From DATEDA01 sp963744255 (GTDB taxonomy: Bacteria > Pseudomonadota > Gammaproteobacteria > Burkholderiales > SG8-39): a DNA stretch of 64,000 nt. The DNA lies in assembly GCA_963744255.1 (NCBI GenBank), contig CAVUSZ010000047.1:1-64000 (forward strand), written 5' to 3'. Below, in pieces: positions 23,781 to 32,811 of this stretch. The position numbers were made by a program, and so were the translations under genes. The notes below the pieces were generated by a model. It made no database searches and was not told where the DNA came from. It saw only the letters and a list, made by a program, of their open reading frames with translations. Position 1 is the stretch's first letter. Every line of letters starts with the position of its first letter.

Positions 23781-24707
23781 ATGACCGGGATCCGCGAAGT
23801 CACCGCTCCGGCTGTGCCGGCGCAGGCTGCCGTCCGCGGGGCGGTGGTGCGGCTCGCGCGCGCCGCATCCATCGAGACCTCGACTCGGAACCTCGCTGAC
23901 ATCGACGCCTATGCCGCGCGGCTACCGCCCGGCACCGACGTCTTCGTGGCGTCGCCTCCGGGCACGCCCTACCATCATCTCGTCAGCGTCGCGAAGCGGT
24001 TGCGCCAGGCGGGCCTGAACCCGGTCCCGCACATCGCGACTCGCCGGCTCGCCAGCGAAGAGGCGGCGCGCGAGTTTCTCGCGCTGCTGCGCGACGAGGC
24101 CCAGGTCACGCGCGCGCTTGTCATCGCCGGCGACAGCCGCGTGCCGGTCGGGCCGTACGACTCGAGCGTCAAGCTGCTCGAGACCGGGCTCTTCCAGGCG
24201 CACGGCATCCGGAGCATCGGGATCGCCGGCTACCCGGAAGGTCACCCGCGGATCGCCGGCAGCGCGATCGAAGCGGCGTGCGACCGCAAGCTCGCCTATG
24301 CCGCGCGCCACGGGCTCGACGTTTTCGTCGTTTCGCAGTTCTGCTTCGACGGCCGCGCGGTCGTCGGCTGGGTCGAGCGGCTGCGCGCTCGCGGGGTCAC
24401 CGTCCCGGTGCGCGTGGGCGTTGCGGGCATCGCCACGATTCGCACGCTGCTCGGCTACGCCCGTCGCTGCGGGATCGGCAACTCGATCCGCGCGCTCGGC
24501 TCCGAGCCGATCTCGCTGCCGCGGCTGCTGACCCAGCAGGGACCGGAGAAGCTCGTGTGGCGGCTTGCGGCGTCGGAAGCGGGCGCGAGCGTCGCCGGCC
24601 TGCACTGTTTCCCGTTCGGAGGGTTCGCCCAGACCGCGCGCTGGCTGCAGAAGGTCGCGGGGGGGCGGTTCAGCGTGGACGACTCCGGCTTGGCCCTCGA
24701 AGACTAG
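23781..24707 (+). CDS. Methylenetetrahydrofolate reductase-family protein
   Basis: 308 residues with the MTHFR TIM-barrel pattern: IETSTRNLADIDAYAARLPP, DVFVASPPGTPYHHLVSVAK, LNPVPHIATRRL, ALVIAGDSRVPVGPYDSSVK, IGIAGYPEGHPRI, then DVFVVSQFCFDGRAVVGWVE and VRVGVAGIATIRTLLGYARR. The pieces that contact FAD and folate in MetF (the Pro-His-ThrxR-like segment, the Ala-Gly-Asp loop and the Gly-Tyr-Pro-Glu-Gly-His loop) are recognisable. It is more divergent than a housekeeping MetF. Its position between a methyltransferase-like gene and a MetE-like gene suggests a dedicated C1 pathway rather than general methionine synthesis. Confidence 0.7.
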   Translation: MTGIREVTAPAVPAQAAVRGAVVRLARAASIETSTRNLADIDAYAARLPPGTDVFVASPPGTPYHHLVSVAKRLRQAGLNPVPHIATRRLASEEAAREFLALLRDEAQVTRALVIAGDSRVPVGPYDSSVKLLETGLFQAHGIRSIGIAGYPEGHPRIAGSAIEAACDRKLAYAARHGLDVFVVSQFCFDGRAVVGWVERLRARGVTVPVRVGVAGIATIRTLLGYARRCGIGNSIRALGSEPISLPRLLTQQGPEKLVWRLAASEAGASVAGLHCFPFGGFAQTARWLQKVAGGRFSVDDSGLALED

Positions 24708-24775
24708 CGTCACGGCGGCGCGAATCACCGCCATAGCGCGTACCATTCGGCCCCTCGAACAGAAGGAGCACGACG

Positions 24776-25894
24776 ATGTCCCAACGCACCACGCCCCCGT
24801 ATCGCGCCGATCACGTCGGCAGCTTCCTCCGTCCGAGGGAGCTGCTGGACGCGCGCGAAAAGGCGCAGGCCGGCGCGATCTCACGCGCCGAGCTTCGCAA
24901 GGTCGAGGACGCGGCGATCCGCGACATCGTGAAGTTCCAGGAAGACCTCGGCCTGCAGGGGATCACCGACGGCGAGTTCCGGCGCACCTACTTCCACATC
25001 GACTTCCTCGAGCAGCTCGACGGCGTCGAGACGCGCGGCGGCATCACCGCGAAGTTCCACGGGAAGAGCGGCGACGTGAGCTTCGCGCCGCCGGTGATGC
25101 ACGTGACGGGCAAGGTCCGCCACGCGCGGCCGATCCAGCTCGCCGACTACCAGTTCCTGAAGTCGGTCACGAAGCGGCAGCCGAAGGTGACGATCCCGTC
25201 GCCGACGATGCTGCACTTCCGCGGCGGCCGCGCCGCGATCAGCAAGGATGCCTATCCCGATCTCGAGGCGTTCTACGACGACGTCGCGGCCTGCTACCGC
25301 GAGGAGCTGAGAGAGCTCGGCGACGCCGGCTGCCGGTACGTCCAGCTGGACGACACCAACCTCGCCTACCTGTGCGACCCGAAGCTGCGCGAGGGCGCGA
25401 AAGCCCGCGGCGACGATCCCGACGAGCTTCCGCGCCGCTATGCGAAGCTGATCAACGCCGCCATCGCGGGCCGGCCGGCGGACATGACGGTCTGCGTCCA
25501 CCTGTGCCGCGGCAACTTCAAGAGCGCCTGGGTCGCCGAGGGCGGTTACGAGCCGGTGGCGGAGGCGCTCTTCCGCGACCTCGAGGTCGACGGCTACTTC
25601 CTCGAGTACGACGATTCTCGCTCGGGCGACTTCTCGCCGCTCCGGTTCGTGCCGAAGGGCAAGACCGTCGTGCTCGGGCTGGTCACCACGAAGGTCGGCG
25701 AGCTCGAAGCGAAGGACGATCTCAAGCGCCGCATCGACGATGCCTCCCGACACGTGCCGCTCGACCAGCTCTGCCTCTCGCCGCAATGCGGGTTCTCGAG
25801 CACGGTGCACGGCAACGAGATCATGCGCGAGTCCCAGGCGGCAAAGCTCCGGCTCGTCGTCGAGACCGCCCGGGAGGTGTGGGGCAGTGCCTGA
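24776..25894 (+). CDS. Cobalamin-independent methionine synthase (MetE C-terminal) family methyltransferase
   Basis: 372 residues, equivalent to the catalytic half of MetE and to the short YxjG/YxjH-type proteins. It starts PPYRADHVGSFLRPRELLDA and has QGITDGEFRR, GCRYVQLDDTNLAYLCDP and the zinc ligands His242 and Cys244 (VCVHLCRGN) and Cys338 (LCLSPQCGF). These ligands activate a thiol acceptor such as homocysteine. An AGAAGGAG ribosome binding site precedes the ATG. With the two upstream genes it completes a three-gene methyl-transfer cassette. Whether the donor is methyl-folate or another methylated compound is unclear. Confidence 0.8.
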   Translation: MSQRTTPPYRADHVGSFLRPRELLDAREKAQAGAISRAELRKVEDAAIRDIVKFQEDLGLQGITDGEFRRTYFHIDFLEQLDGVETRGGITAKFHGKSGDVSFAPPVMHVTGKVRHARPIQLADYQFLKSVTKRQPKVTIPSPTMLHFRGGRAAISKDAYPDLEAFYDDVAACYREELRELGDAGCRYVQLDDTNLAYLCDPKLREGAKARGDDPDELPRRYAKLINAAIAGRPADMTVCVHLCRGNFKSAWVAEGGYEPVAEALFRDLEVDGYFLEYDDSRSGDFSPLRFVPKGKTVVLGLVTTKVGELEAKDDLKRRIDDASRHVPLDQLCLSPQCGFSSTVHGNEIMRESQAAKLRLVVETAREVWGSA

Positions 25895-26218
25895 TTGGAC
25901 GCGCCGTCCGTACCCGCCGCCGGCGAGGTTTCTGCGTCCAGTTTGACCTAGATCAGAACGCGCCTCGCCCGCCCGGGCATCATGGAGTCCTCCTGGTGTT
26001 CGGCGGGACGGCCGAAGTCCGCAAGGGCGGCTGGCTTCCCGCCGCCTTTTTTTCTCCCAGCCCGGCAAACGCCTATTGCGGCACGTCGCGTGGTGGGCGC
26101 GCCAGCGCGCGTGCGTTTGCCTGTTCGCCGGTGCGGGACTATCCTTTCCTGAACTGACGTAGGGCAAGACCCGCCCCCGCCGGCGGCGTATTCTGAGCCG
26201 AAGCGTCCAGCGACAACA
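25895..26218. other. Upstream region of the nap operon
   Basis: This stretch of 324 bases has no convincing gene. It contains an FNR/Anr-type half-matching palindrome (25943-25956, listed separately) and should hold the nap promoter. A minus-strand ATG near 25982 has a good AGGAGG site but is followed by only eleven codons before a stop. Confidence 0.5.
25943..25956. promoter_or_regulatory. Candidate FNR/Anr-family binding site upstream of napF
   Basis: TTGAC-CTAG-ATCAG matches eight of ten positions of the TTGAT-N4-ATCAA consensus. It lies about 265 bases upstream of napF, so the promoter would be some way from the first gene. Oxygen- or nitrogen-oxide-responsive regulation of nap by FNR-family proteins is well known in proteobacteria. 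Confidence 0.45.
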
Positions 26219-26692
26219 ATGAGCGGCTTGACCAGGAGAGGCTTTCTCACCGGACGCCGGGCGCGCGGGCGTCCTGCGATGCCTTGGGCGCTCGCCGAGG
26301 ACGAGTTCCTCGCCCGCTGCACGCGCTGCAACGCCTGCGTCGACGCCTGTCCCGAGCACATCGTCATCCGCGGCTCGGGCGGGTTCCCCGAGGTCGATTT
26401 TGCGAAGGGCGCCTGCACCTTCTGCGGCCGCTGTGCCGACGCTTGCGTCCCGCGCGCGCTCGAACGCACGACTGGCGAGCCTTGGGCGCTGAAGGCGACG
26501 ATCGGCGAGGGCTGTCTCGCACGCGCCCGCGTCGTGTGTCGCTCGTGCGGCGAGCGCTGCGAGGCGCGCGCGATCCGGTTCGCGCTCACCGTGGGGGGCG
26601 TTGGCGAACCGGTGGTGGATCGGGACCGCTGCACGGGCTGCGGCGCATGCGTCGCGGTGTGCCCGGTGTCCGCGATCGACATCTCCGCCTGA
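26219..26692 (+). CDS. napF: NapF, ferredoxin-type accessory protein of periplasmic nitrate reductase
   Basis: 157 residues, cytoplasmic iron-sulfur protein that helps mature NapA. The N-terminus has the usual basic motif (LTRRGFLTGRR). It is followed by four cysteine clusters: CTRCNACVDACP, CTFCGRCADAC, a CRSCGERC cluster and CTGCGACVAVCP. This is the full [4Fe-4S] complement of the family. The gene is the first of napFDABC and, unlike napA, napB and napC, is read in one intact frame. Confidence 0.9.
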   Translation: MSGLTRRGFLTGRRARGRPAMPWALAEDEFLARCTRCNACVDACPEHIVIRGSGGFPEVDFAKGACTFCGRCADACVPRALERTTGEPWALKATIGEGCLARARVVCRSCGERCEARAIRFALTVGGVGEPVVDRDRCTGCGACVAVCPVSAIDISA

Positions 26693-26695
26693 GTC

Positions 26696-26941
26696 ATGGA
26701 CATCGCGAGCGCCGTCGTCCACGCCGCGCCCGGCAGGCGCGACGAGGTGCGGGCCGGGCTCGAGCGCGTGCGCGGGATCGAGATCCACGCCGAGACCCAA
26801 GACGGGCGGTTCGTCGTGACCGCCGAGGACACTGCCGAAGGCAGCGCGGCCGACGCCATCATGAAGCTGCACAGCCTCGCGGGCGTGCTGAGCGCCGCAA
26901 TGGTCTACCAGTACGGCGACAACCAGGAGAAAGCGCCATGA
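26696..26941 (+). CDS. napD: NapD, chaperone for NapA
   Basis: 81 residues with the ferredoxin-like βαββαβ fold of NapD: MDIASAVVHAAPGRRDEVRA, IEIHAETQDGRFVVTAEDT, IMKLHSLAGVLSAAMVYQY. It binds the twin-arginine signal peptide of NapA and delays export until the molybdenum cofactor is inserted. It lies three bases after napF, and its stop overlaps the napA start (ATGA). The frame is intact. Confidence 0.9.
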   Translation: MDIASAVVHAAPGRRDEVRAGLERVRGIEIHAETQDGRFVVTAEDTAEGSAADAIMKLHSLAGVLSAAMVYQYGDNQEKAP

Positions 26942-29430
26942 CGATCGACCGACGCGAGTTCATGAAGGCGAACGCCGCCGCCGCAGCGGCTGCGGCCGCG
27001 GGGATCACCCTGCCCGCAGTGCCGGCCGTCGCGCAACGCGCTGCCGACGGGATCCGCTGGGACAAGGCCCCGTGCCGCTTCTGCGGCACCGGCTGCGGCG
27101 TGCTCGTCGGCGTGCAGGACGGCCGCGTGGTCGCGACCCAAGGCGACCCGGAAGCGGAGGTGAACCGGGGCCTCAACTGCGTCAAGGGCTACTTCCTCTC
27201 GAAGATCATGTACGGCGCCGACCGCCTCACGACGCCGCTCCTGAGGAAGAAGGACGGCAAGTACGACAAGAACGGCGAGTTCACGCGGGTGTCGTGGAAG
27301 GAAGCCTTCGACCTCATGGCCGAGAAGTGGAAGGAGGCGCTCGCGAAGGGCGGCCCGACCACCGTCGGCATGTTCGGCTCGGGCCAGTGGACGGTGTGGG
27401 AGGGCTACGCCGCGGTCGAAGCTGCTGAAGGCCGGGTTTCCGGTCGAACAACCTCGACCCGAATGCCCGCCACTGCATGGCCTCGGCGGTGACCGGCTTC
27501 ATGCGCACGTTCGGCATGGACGAGCCGATGGGCTGCTACGACGACATCGAGGCGGCCGACGCGTTCGTCATGTGGGGCTCGAACATGGCCGAGATGCACC
27601 CGGTCCTGTGGACGCGGATCACCGACCGGCGCCTGCAGCACCCGCACGTCAAGGTCGCCGTGCTCTCGACCTATCAGCACCGCGGGCACGAGCTCGCGGA
27701 TCTGCACATGATCTTCACGCCGAATACCGACCTCGCGATCCTCAACTTCATCGCGCACCACATCATCGCGACCGGCCGCGTGAACAAGGACTTCGTATCG
27801 AAACATATCAACTTCGTCCGCGGCAACGACGACATCGGCTACGGGCTGCGGCCGGAGGACCCGCGCGAGCAGAAGGCGAAGAACGCGAAGGACGCTGAAA
27901 GCGTGAAGCCGATCGACTTCGACTCTTACGCGAAGTTCGTCTCCGAGTACACCGCGGAGAAGGTCGAGAAGCTCTCGGGCGTGCCGGCGCGCAAGCTCGT
28001 CGCGCTCGCCGAGCTCTACGCCGACCCCAAGGTGAAGGTCATGTCGACCTGGACGATGGGGTTCAACCAGCACACGCGCGGCACCTGGGTGAACCAGCTC
28101 TGCTACAACATCCACCTCCTCACCGGCAAGATCGCCGAGCCCGGCAACAGCCCGTTCTCGCTGACCGGCCAGCCCTCGGCGTGCGGCACCGCGCGCGAGG
28201 TCGGCACCTTCGCGCATCGCCTGCCTGCGGACATGGTGGTGACCAATCCGAAGCACCGCGCGGAGGCCGAGCACATCTGGAAGCTGCCGGCCGGCACGAT
28301 CCCCGACAAGGTCGGCTATCACGCCGTGCTGCAGAGCCGGATGCTGAAGGACGGCAAGCTGAACGCCTACTGGGTGATGTGCAACAACAACATGCAGGCC
28401 GGCCCGAACATCAACGGCGAGATCTGGCCCGGTTTCCGCAACCCGGCCAACTTCGTCGTGGTGAGCGACTCGTATCCGACCGTCACCGCGATGGCGGCCG
28501 ACCTGATCCTGCCGGCCGCGATGTGGGTCGAGAAGGAGGGCGCCTACGGCAACGCCGAGCGCCGCACCCAGTTCTGGCGGCAGCAGGTGAAGCCGCCCGG
28601 CGAGGCGCGATCGGACCTGTGGCAGCTCGTCGAGTTCTCGAAGCGGTTCAAGGTCGAAGAGGTCTGGCCGGCGGAGCTCATCGCGGCCAAGCCCGAGTAC
28701 AAGGGCAAGACGCTCTACGACGTGCTGTTCGCGAACGGACAGGTGAACGCGTTCCCGCTCGCCGAGCTCCAGCCCGGCTTCGACAACGACGACGCGCGCC
28801 ACTTCGGCTTCTACGTCCAGAAGGGGCTGTTCGAGGAATACGCGAGCCTTCGGGCGCGGGCACGGGCACGACCTCGCGCCATTCGACGTCTACCATAAGG
28901 CGCGCGGGCTGCGCTGGCCGGTGGTGGACGGCCGGGAGACGCGGTGGCGCTACCGCGAGGACTACGATCCTTACGTCAAGAAAGGCGAAGGCGTGAAGTT
29001 CTACGGCAAGCCCGACGGGAAGGCGATCGTGATCGCGGTGCCCTACGAGCCGCCGCCGGAGGTGCCCGACAAGGACTACGACCTCTGGCTCTGCACCGGC
29101 CGCGTGCTCGAGCACTGGCACAGCGGGTCGATGACGCGCCGGGTGCCCGAGCTGCATCGCGCGGTCCCGGAGGCGGTCGTGTACATGCACCCGGCGGATG
29201 CGAAGAAGCGCGGCCTGCTGAACGGGATGGAGGTCCGGGTCAGCTCGCGGCGCGGGGACATCTACGCCCGCGTCGACATCCGCGGCCGGAACGAACCGCC
29301 CGAGGGTCTGGTGTTCGTGCCGTTCTTCGACGAGGGGCGCCTCGTCAACAAGCTCACGCTCGATGCGACCTGTCCGATCTCGCGCCAGACCGACTTCAAG
29401 AAGTGCGCCGTGCGCGTGACAAAGGGGTGA
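26938..29430 (+). CDS. napA: NapA, catalytic subunit of periplasmic nitrate reductase (three single-base insertions)
   Basis: Reconstructed protein of about 830 residues. It begins with a twin-arginine signal (IDRREFMKANAAAA) and the [4Fe-4S] motif CRFCGTGCGVLVG ... GLNCVKGY. Mo-bisMGD enzyme motifs follow: DAFVMWGSNMAEMHPVLWTR, STWTMGFNQHTRGTWVNQLC, and the C-terminal part LWLCTGRVLEHWHSGSMTRR and DIYARVDIRGRNEPPEGLVF. The frame breaks near 27418 and 27440 (the recovered segment is LLKAGF then RSNNLDPNARHCMASA) and near 28847 (recovered segment FGRGHGHDLAPFDVYHKARG). Each break is one extra base beside a short run. All domains are present, so sequencing error is likelier than decay, but as written the gene cannot make NapA. 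Confidence 0.85.
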
Positions 29431-29441
29431 GGAGCGCGGCC

Positions 29442-29886
29442 ATGATCCGAAACCGTGTTTTCGCCGCCGTCCTCGCTGCCGCGCTCGCCGCGCTTCTCGC
29501 GCTCGGCGGCCGCGCAGACAACGCCGCCCGTGGTGAAGCCGATCCGCGGCGATACCCCGATCCCCGAGTCGAACCACTCGGGCACCTATCGGATGGAGCG
29601 CCACGACCGGCCGGTGCCGCGGAACTACGCGCAGCAGCCGCCGATCATCCCGCACAACATCAAGGGCTACCAGATCACCCGGAACGTCAACATGTGCATG
29701 GTGTGCCACGCGAAGACCGCGGCGCCGACGACCGGCGCGACACCGGTCGGGAGGTCGCACTACCTCGACCGCGACGGCAAGGAATCGCTGAACATCTCGA
29801 CGCGGCGCTACTTCTGCCTGCAGTGCCACGTCCCGCAGTTCGACGCCGACCCGCTGGTGGCGAACACGTTCAAGCCGGCCCAATAG
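29442..29886 (+). CDS. napB: NapB, diheme cytochrome c of periplasmic nitrate reductase (one insertion)
   Basis: ATG 29442 follows a GAGGAG site. A signal peptide (MIRNRVFAAVLAAALAALLA) leads into a frameshift near 29508, after which the second frame gives TTPPVVKPIRGDTPIPESNH, NIKGYQITRNVNMCMVCHAK (first haem site) and ISTRRYFCLQCHVPQFDADP (second haem site), ending NTFKPAQ. The two CxxCH sites and the order of motifs are those of NapB, which passes electrons from NapC to NapA in the periplasm. One extra C in the GGCGGCCGC run explains the break. Haem attachment depends on the Ccm system encoded downstream. Confidence 0.85.
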
Positions 29887-29897
29887 GGACGACGACC

Positions 29898-30534
29898 ATG
29901 GCGAACGAACTCGATAGCAAGCGGCATGGCTGGCGGCGGTGGATCCCCGCCTGGGTGTGGCGCGTCGGCCCGTGGACGGCGCTGGGGCTCTTCGCCGCCG
30001 GCATCGTGTTCTGGGGCGGCTTCAACTGGGCGCTCGAGCGTGACCAACACCGAGCCGTTCTGCATCTCCTGCCACGAGATGGAGGAGAACGTCTTCAAGG
30101 AGTACCGGCACACGATCCACTACACGAACCGCTCGGGCGTGCGCGCCACCTGTCCCGACTGCCACGTGCCGAAGGAGTGGGGGCCGAAGATCATCCGCAA
30201 GATCCAGGCGTCCAACGAGGTCCTCCACAAGGTGCTCGGCAGCATCGACACGCCGGAGAAGTTCCAGGCGAAGCGATGGGCGCTCGCCGAGCACGAGTGG
30301 GCGCGGATGCGGGCGAACGACTCGCAGGAGTGCCGCAACTGCCACAACTTCCAGTACATGGACCTGAGCGAGCAGGGGCGGCGGGCGAACGCGACGCACT
30401 CGGTCGCCTTCAGCGAGGGCAAGACCTGCATCGACTGCCACAAGGGGATCGCGCACCAGCTGCCGCCGATCGACCAGGCGATCGGCGCGCCGCGCGTGGA
30501 GCCGTCGGCAGGGAAGTTCGCCGCGCCGCGCTAG
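29898..30534 (+). CDS. napC: NapC, membrane-anchored tetraheme quinol dehydrogenase (one insertion)
   Basis: ATG 29898 opens a frame with an N-terminal anchor (RVGPWTALGLFAAGIVFWGG FNWALE). After one extra base near 30038 the sequence continues VTNTEPFCISCHEMEENVFK, CPDCHVPKEWGPKIIRKIQA, ECRNCHNFQYMDLSEQG and CIDCHKGIAHQLPP. That gives four CxxCH haem sites, as in NapC/NirT. It oxidises quinol in the membrane and reduces NapB. The operon stops here without napG/napH, so NapC is the quinol entry point. The gene converges with the ccm operon 47 bases downstream. Confidence 0.85.
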
Positions 30535-30581
30535 CCGGCAGGGTTTCCTTCGCGTCAGCGAAAGCCGATCTCCCGGGTGGT

Positions 30582-31820
30582 TCACCGGCCTCCGCCGCAG
30601 CGACGACGCGTTACGGCACCGCGCGTATCGATCACCACCGCGACCCCGACCGCGCCCACCTTCACCGGCGGTGACAGCCCCTGCAGGTCGCCGCTCTGCG
30701 CCATCGCGTTCCCCGACCGCGAGATCCGCGCACCGACCACGACTTCCGCCGCACCCGACAGCTTGCGGTCCGGCGCCATCGCCATCGTGTCGTCCAGACT
30801 GAACTCGAGCGGGAGGTCCTTGACCTGCCGACGCATCACTGCCAGCGGCGGCCCCGCGCCCCCGGCGGCGCGTGCGAAGATGAACACGGTGTCGGTGGGC
30901 GCCGCTTTTTTCGCGAGCTCGCCCGCGAGGCGCACGGTCCCAGCGACATTCGCTTGCGCGGCCGGCGCGCCCGCGGCGGGCGGCCGACCCGGTTTGGCGG
31001 CGGCGAACTCGCGCGCCTTGGCGATGCTCTGATCGATCGCGCGCGCCTCGTCGGAATCGGGCTCGAGGCGCGCCCGCAGCTTCTCCCATTCACGTATTGC
31101 GGCGCCGTAGTCCTCGCGCTGGTAGCGGACGGCGCCGCTCAGCATGAGCGCAAGCGGATACTGCGGATCAAGCTCGAGCGCGCGCGCGATGAGCTCGGCC
31201 GGCTTGCCCTGCAGGTTGCCGCCGTGCGCGAGCGCGAGCGACTCGGCGTAGTCGACGAGGAGGCGCGGGTCGGCCGCGATCAGGGTTTCGGCCTTTGCGT
31301 AGGCGCGCGCGGCTTCCTCGTTCCGGCCGAGCACCTTGTACGAGCGGCCGAGCATCGCCCAGCCTTCGAGGTCGTCGGGCCGGCTTTCGAGGCGCACGGC
31401 GAGCTTCGCGACCATCGCCTCGATATCCGCTGGTCCGAGCTGAGCCTGGGTCTGCGACGGATCCAGCGCGCCAGGGGTGCCGAGTACGAGATAGAGCCCG
31501 CCGGCGGCGACCGGCAGCGCGACCGCGGTGGCAACCGCGGCCCGCCGCCGACGCTGCGGCGCCGCCGTCGCGCGCTCGGCCCCGGCCGTGTCCTCGAGCA
31601 ACCGGCGCTTGAGCTCCAGCTTCGCCTGCTCGTACTCGGGCGTCCCTATCGTGCCGGTGGCGTTGTCGCGCTCGAGCTCGGTGAGCTGATCCTTGAGAAT
31701 CGCGGCGTTCGCCGCGGCTTCGGCGGCGCCACGTCCGTGCGGCTCGCGCGCGAGCGGCCGCAGCACGAACGCGAGCGTCACCGCGATGAGAGCGAGCGCC
31801 CCGAGCCCGAAGAGGATCAT
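30582..31820 (-). CDS. ccmI: CcmI, TPR-containing cytochrome c biogenesis protein
   Basis: 412 residues. Two N-terminal membrane helices (MILFGLGALALIAVTLAFVL and VATAVALPVAAGGLYLVLG) flank a cytoplasmic loop, followed by a periplasmic TPR domain (DDLEGWAMLGRSYKVLGRNE EAARAYAKAE, PQYPLALMLSGAVRYQREDY) and a C-terminal β-rich domain as in CycH/CcmI. It holds apocytochrome c for haem ligation by CcmF and CcmH. It is the last gene of the ccm operon; its ATG overlaps the ccmH stop (ATGA). Confidence 0.85.
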   Translation of the reverse strand: MILFGLGALALIAVTLAFVLRPLAREPHGRGAAEAAANAAILKDQLTELERDNATGTIGTPEYEQAKLELKRRLLEDTAGAERATAAPQRRRRAAVATAVALPVAAGGLYLVLGTPGALDPSQTQAQLGPADIEAMVAKLAVRLESRPDDLEGWAMLGRSYKVLGRNEEAARAYAKAETLIAADPRLLVDYAESLALAHGGNLQGKPAELIARALELDPQYPLALMLSGAVRYQREDYGAAIREWEKLRARLEPDSDEARAIDQSIAKAREFAAAKPGRPPAAGAPAAQANVAGTVRLAGELAKKAAPTDTVFIFARAAGGAGPPLAVMRRQVKDLPLEFSLDDTMAMAPDRKLSGAAEVVVGARISRSGNAMAQSGDLQGLSPPVKVGAVGVAVVIDTRGAVTRRRCGGGR

Positions 31821-32290
31821 GCGGGGCGGTCGTCCCGGGCGTCGCCGAGCAGCCGCGCGACGCGCGCCTCCTCCTCCGGTGACAGCGCCGCGGCCGCAAC
31901 GCGCACGCGGCGCTTGCGGACGTAGAGCGCAAGCCCGCCCGCCGCCGCGGCGAGCAGCACGAACGGTCCGATCCAGAGCGCAAGCGTGGTGCCCTTGAGC
32001 GGCGGGCGGTACCGGATGAAATCGCCGTACCGCTCGGTCATGTAGGCAAGGACCTCGTCATCCGTCTTCCCGAGCCTGATCTGCTCGCGGATCTGGCGAC
32101 GCAGGTCCTGCGCGAGGTCGGCGCGCGAGCCCGCGAGCGACTCGTTCTGGCAGACGAGACACCGCAGCTCTTCGGCGATTGCGTTCAGGCGGCGCTCCAC
32201 GGCCTCGTCTTCCGCGAGCGGCTGCGCGGTTTGCGCGAACATGGGCAAGGCAAGCACCACCAGCAGCGCGAGGACGAGGAGCCGCGTCAC
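31817..32290 (-). CDS. ccmH: CcmH, apocytochrome c thiol-reducing protein
   Basis: 157 residues from a GTG start at 32290. Signal peptide MTRLLVLALLVVLALPMFAQ, then the CcmH/NrfF motif LRCLVCQNESLAGSRADLAQ with the redox pair Cys44 and Cys47, then IREQIRLGKTDDEVLAYMTE RYGDFIRYRPP and one membrane helix (ALWIGPFVLLAAAAGGLALY). It keeps the haem-binding cysteines of apocytochrome reduced. Both ends overlap neighbours (GTGA with ccmG, ATGA with ccmI). Confidence 0.9.
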   Translation of the reverse strand: MTRLLVLALLVVLALPMFAQTAQPLAEDEAVERRLNAIAEELRCLVCQNESLAGSRADLAQDLRRQIREQIRLGKTDDEVLAYMTERYGDFIRYRPPLKGTTLALWIGPFVLLAAAAGGLALYVRKRRVRVAAAALSPEEEARVARLLGDARDDRPA

Positions 32291-32811
32291 CTGTTGAGCT
32301 CTTTCACCAGCGGCGCGATCCGCTTCTCGACCGTCTCGCGCGTCACCGGCCCGATATGCTTCAGGCGAACGACGCCCGACCGGTCGATCACGTACGTCTC
32401 GGGGACGCCGTACACGCCATAGTCGATGCCGATACGGCCGTCGGCGTCGACCGCGCTCGCGACGTACGGGTCGCCGAGCTGCTTGAGCAGCCCGATCGCG
32501 TCGTCGCGCCGGTCCTTGTAGTTGAGGCCGTAGATCGGCACCGTCTTCGTGCGCGCGAGCGCCATCAGGACCGGGATCTCCTCGCGGCACGGCGCGCACC
32601 ACGACGCCCACACATTCAGGACCCACACCTTCCCGCGCAGCGCTTCGGGCGACAACTTCTCCGCCGGCTGGTCGAGCCGCGGGAGGGAGAACGCGGGTGC
32701 GGGCTTGCCGATGAGCGGCGAGGGCACCTCGCGCGGGTTGAGCGAGAGGCCGATCGCGAGCAGGAGAACGAGCAGCCCGAAGACGCCGAGCGCGACGACG
32801 AGCCGCGTCAT
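32287..32811 (-). CDS. ccmG: CcmG/DsbE, periplasmic thioredoxin-like protein
   Basis: 174 residues with an N-terminal membrane anchor (MTRLVVALGVFGLLVLLLAI GL) and a thioredoxin fold. The active site is WASWCAPCREEIPVLMAL (Cys72 and Cys75), with the CcmG-specific cis-proline loop YGVYGVPETYVIDRSGVVRL. It passes reducing power from the membrane to CcmH. Overlaps ccmF (ATGA) upstream and ccmH downstream. Confidence 0.9.
   Translation of the reverse strand: MTRLVVALGVFGLLVLLLAIGLSLNPREVPSPLIGKPAPAFSLPRLDQPAEKLSPEALRGKVWVLNVWASWCAPCREEIPVLMALARTKTVPIYGLNYKDRRDDAIGLLKQLGDPYVASAVDADGRIGIDYGVYGVPETYVIDRSGVVRLKHIGPVTRETVEKRIAPLVKELNR

Noticed and set aside
25940..25990. An 11-codon minus-strand frame with an AGGAGG site next to the FNR-like box
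   Set aside because: Too short to support as a gene and lacking a downstream minus-strand cistron that it could lead into; the ribosome-site match may be chance.
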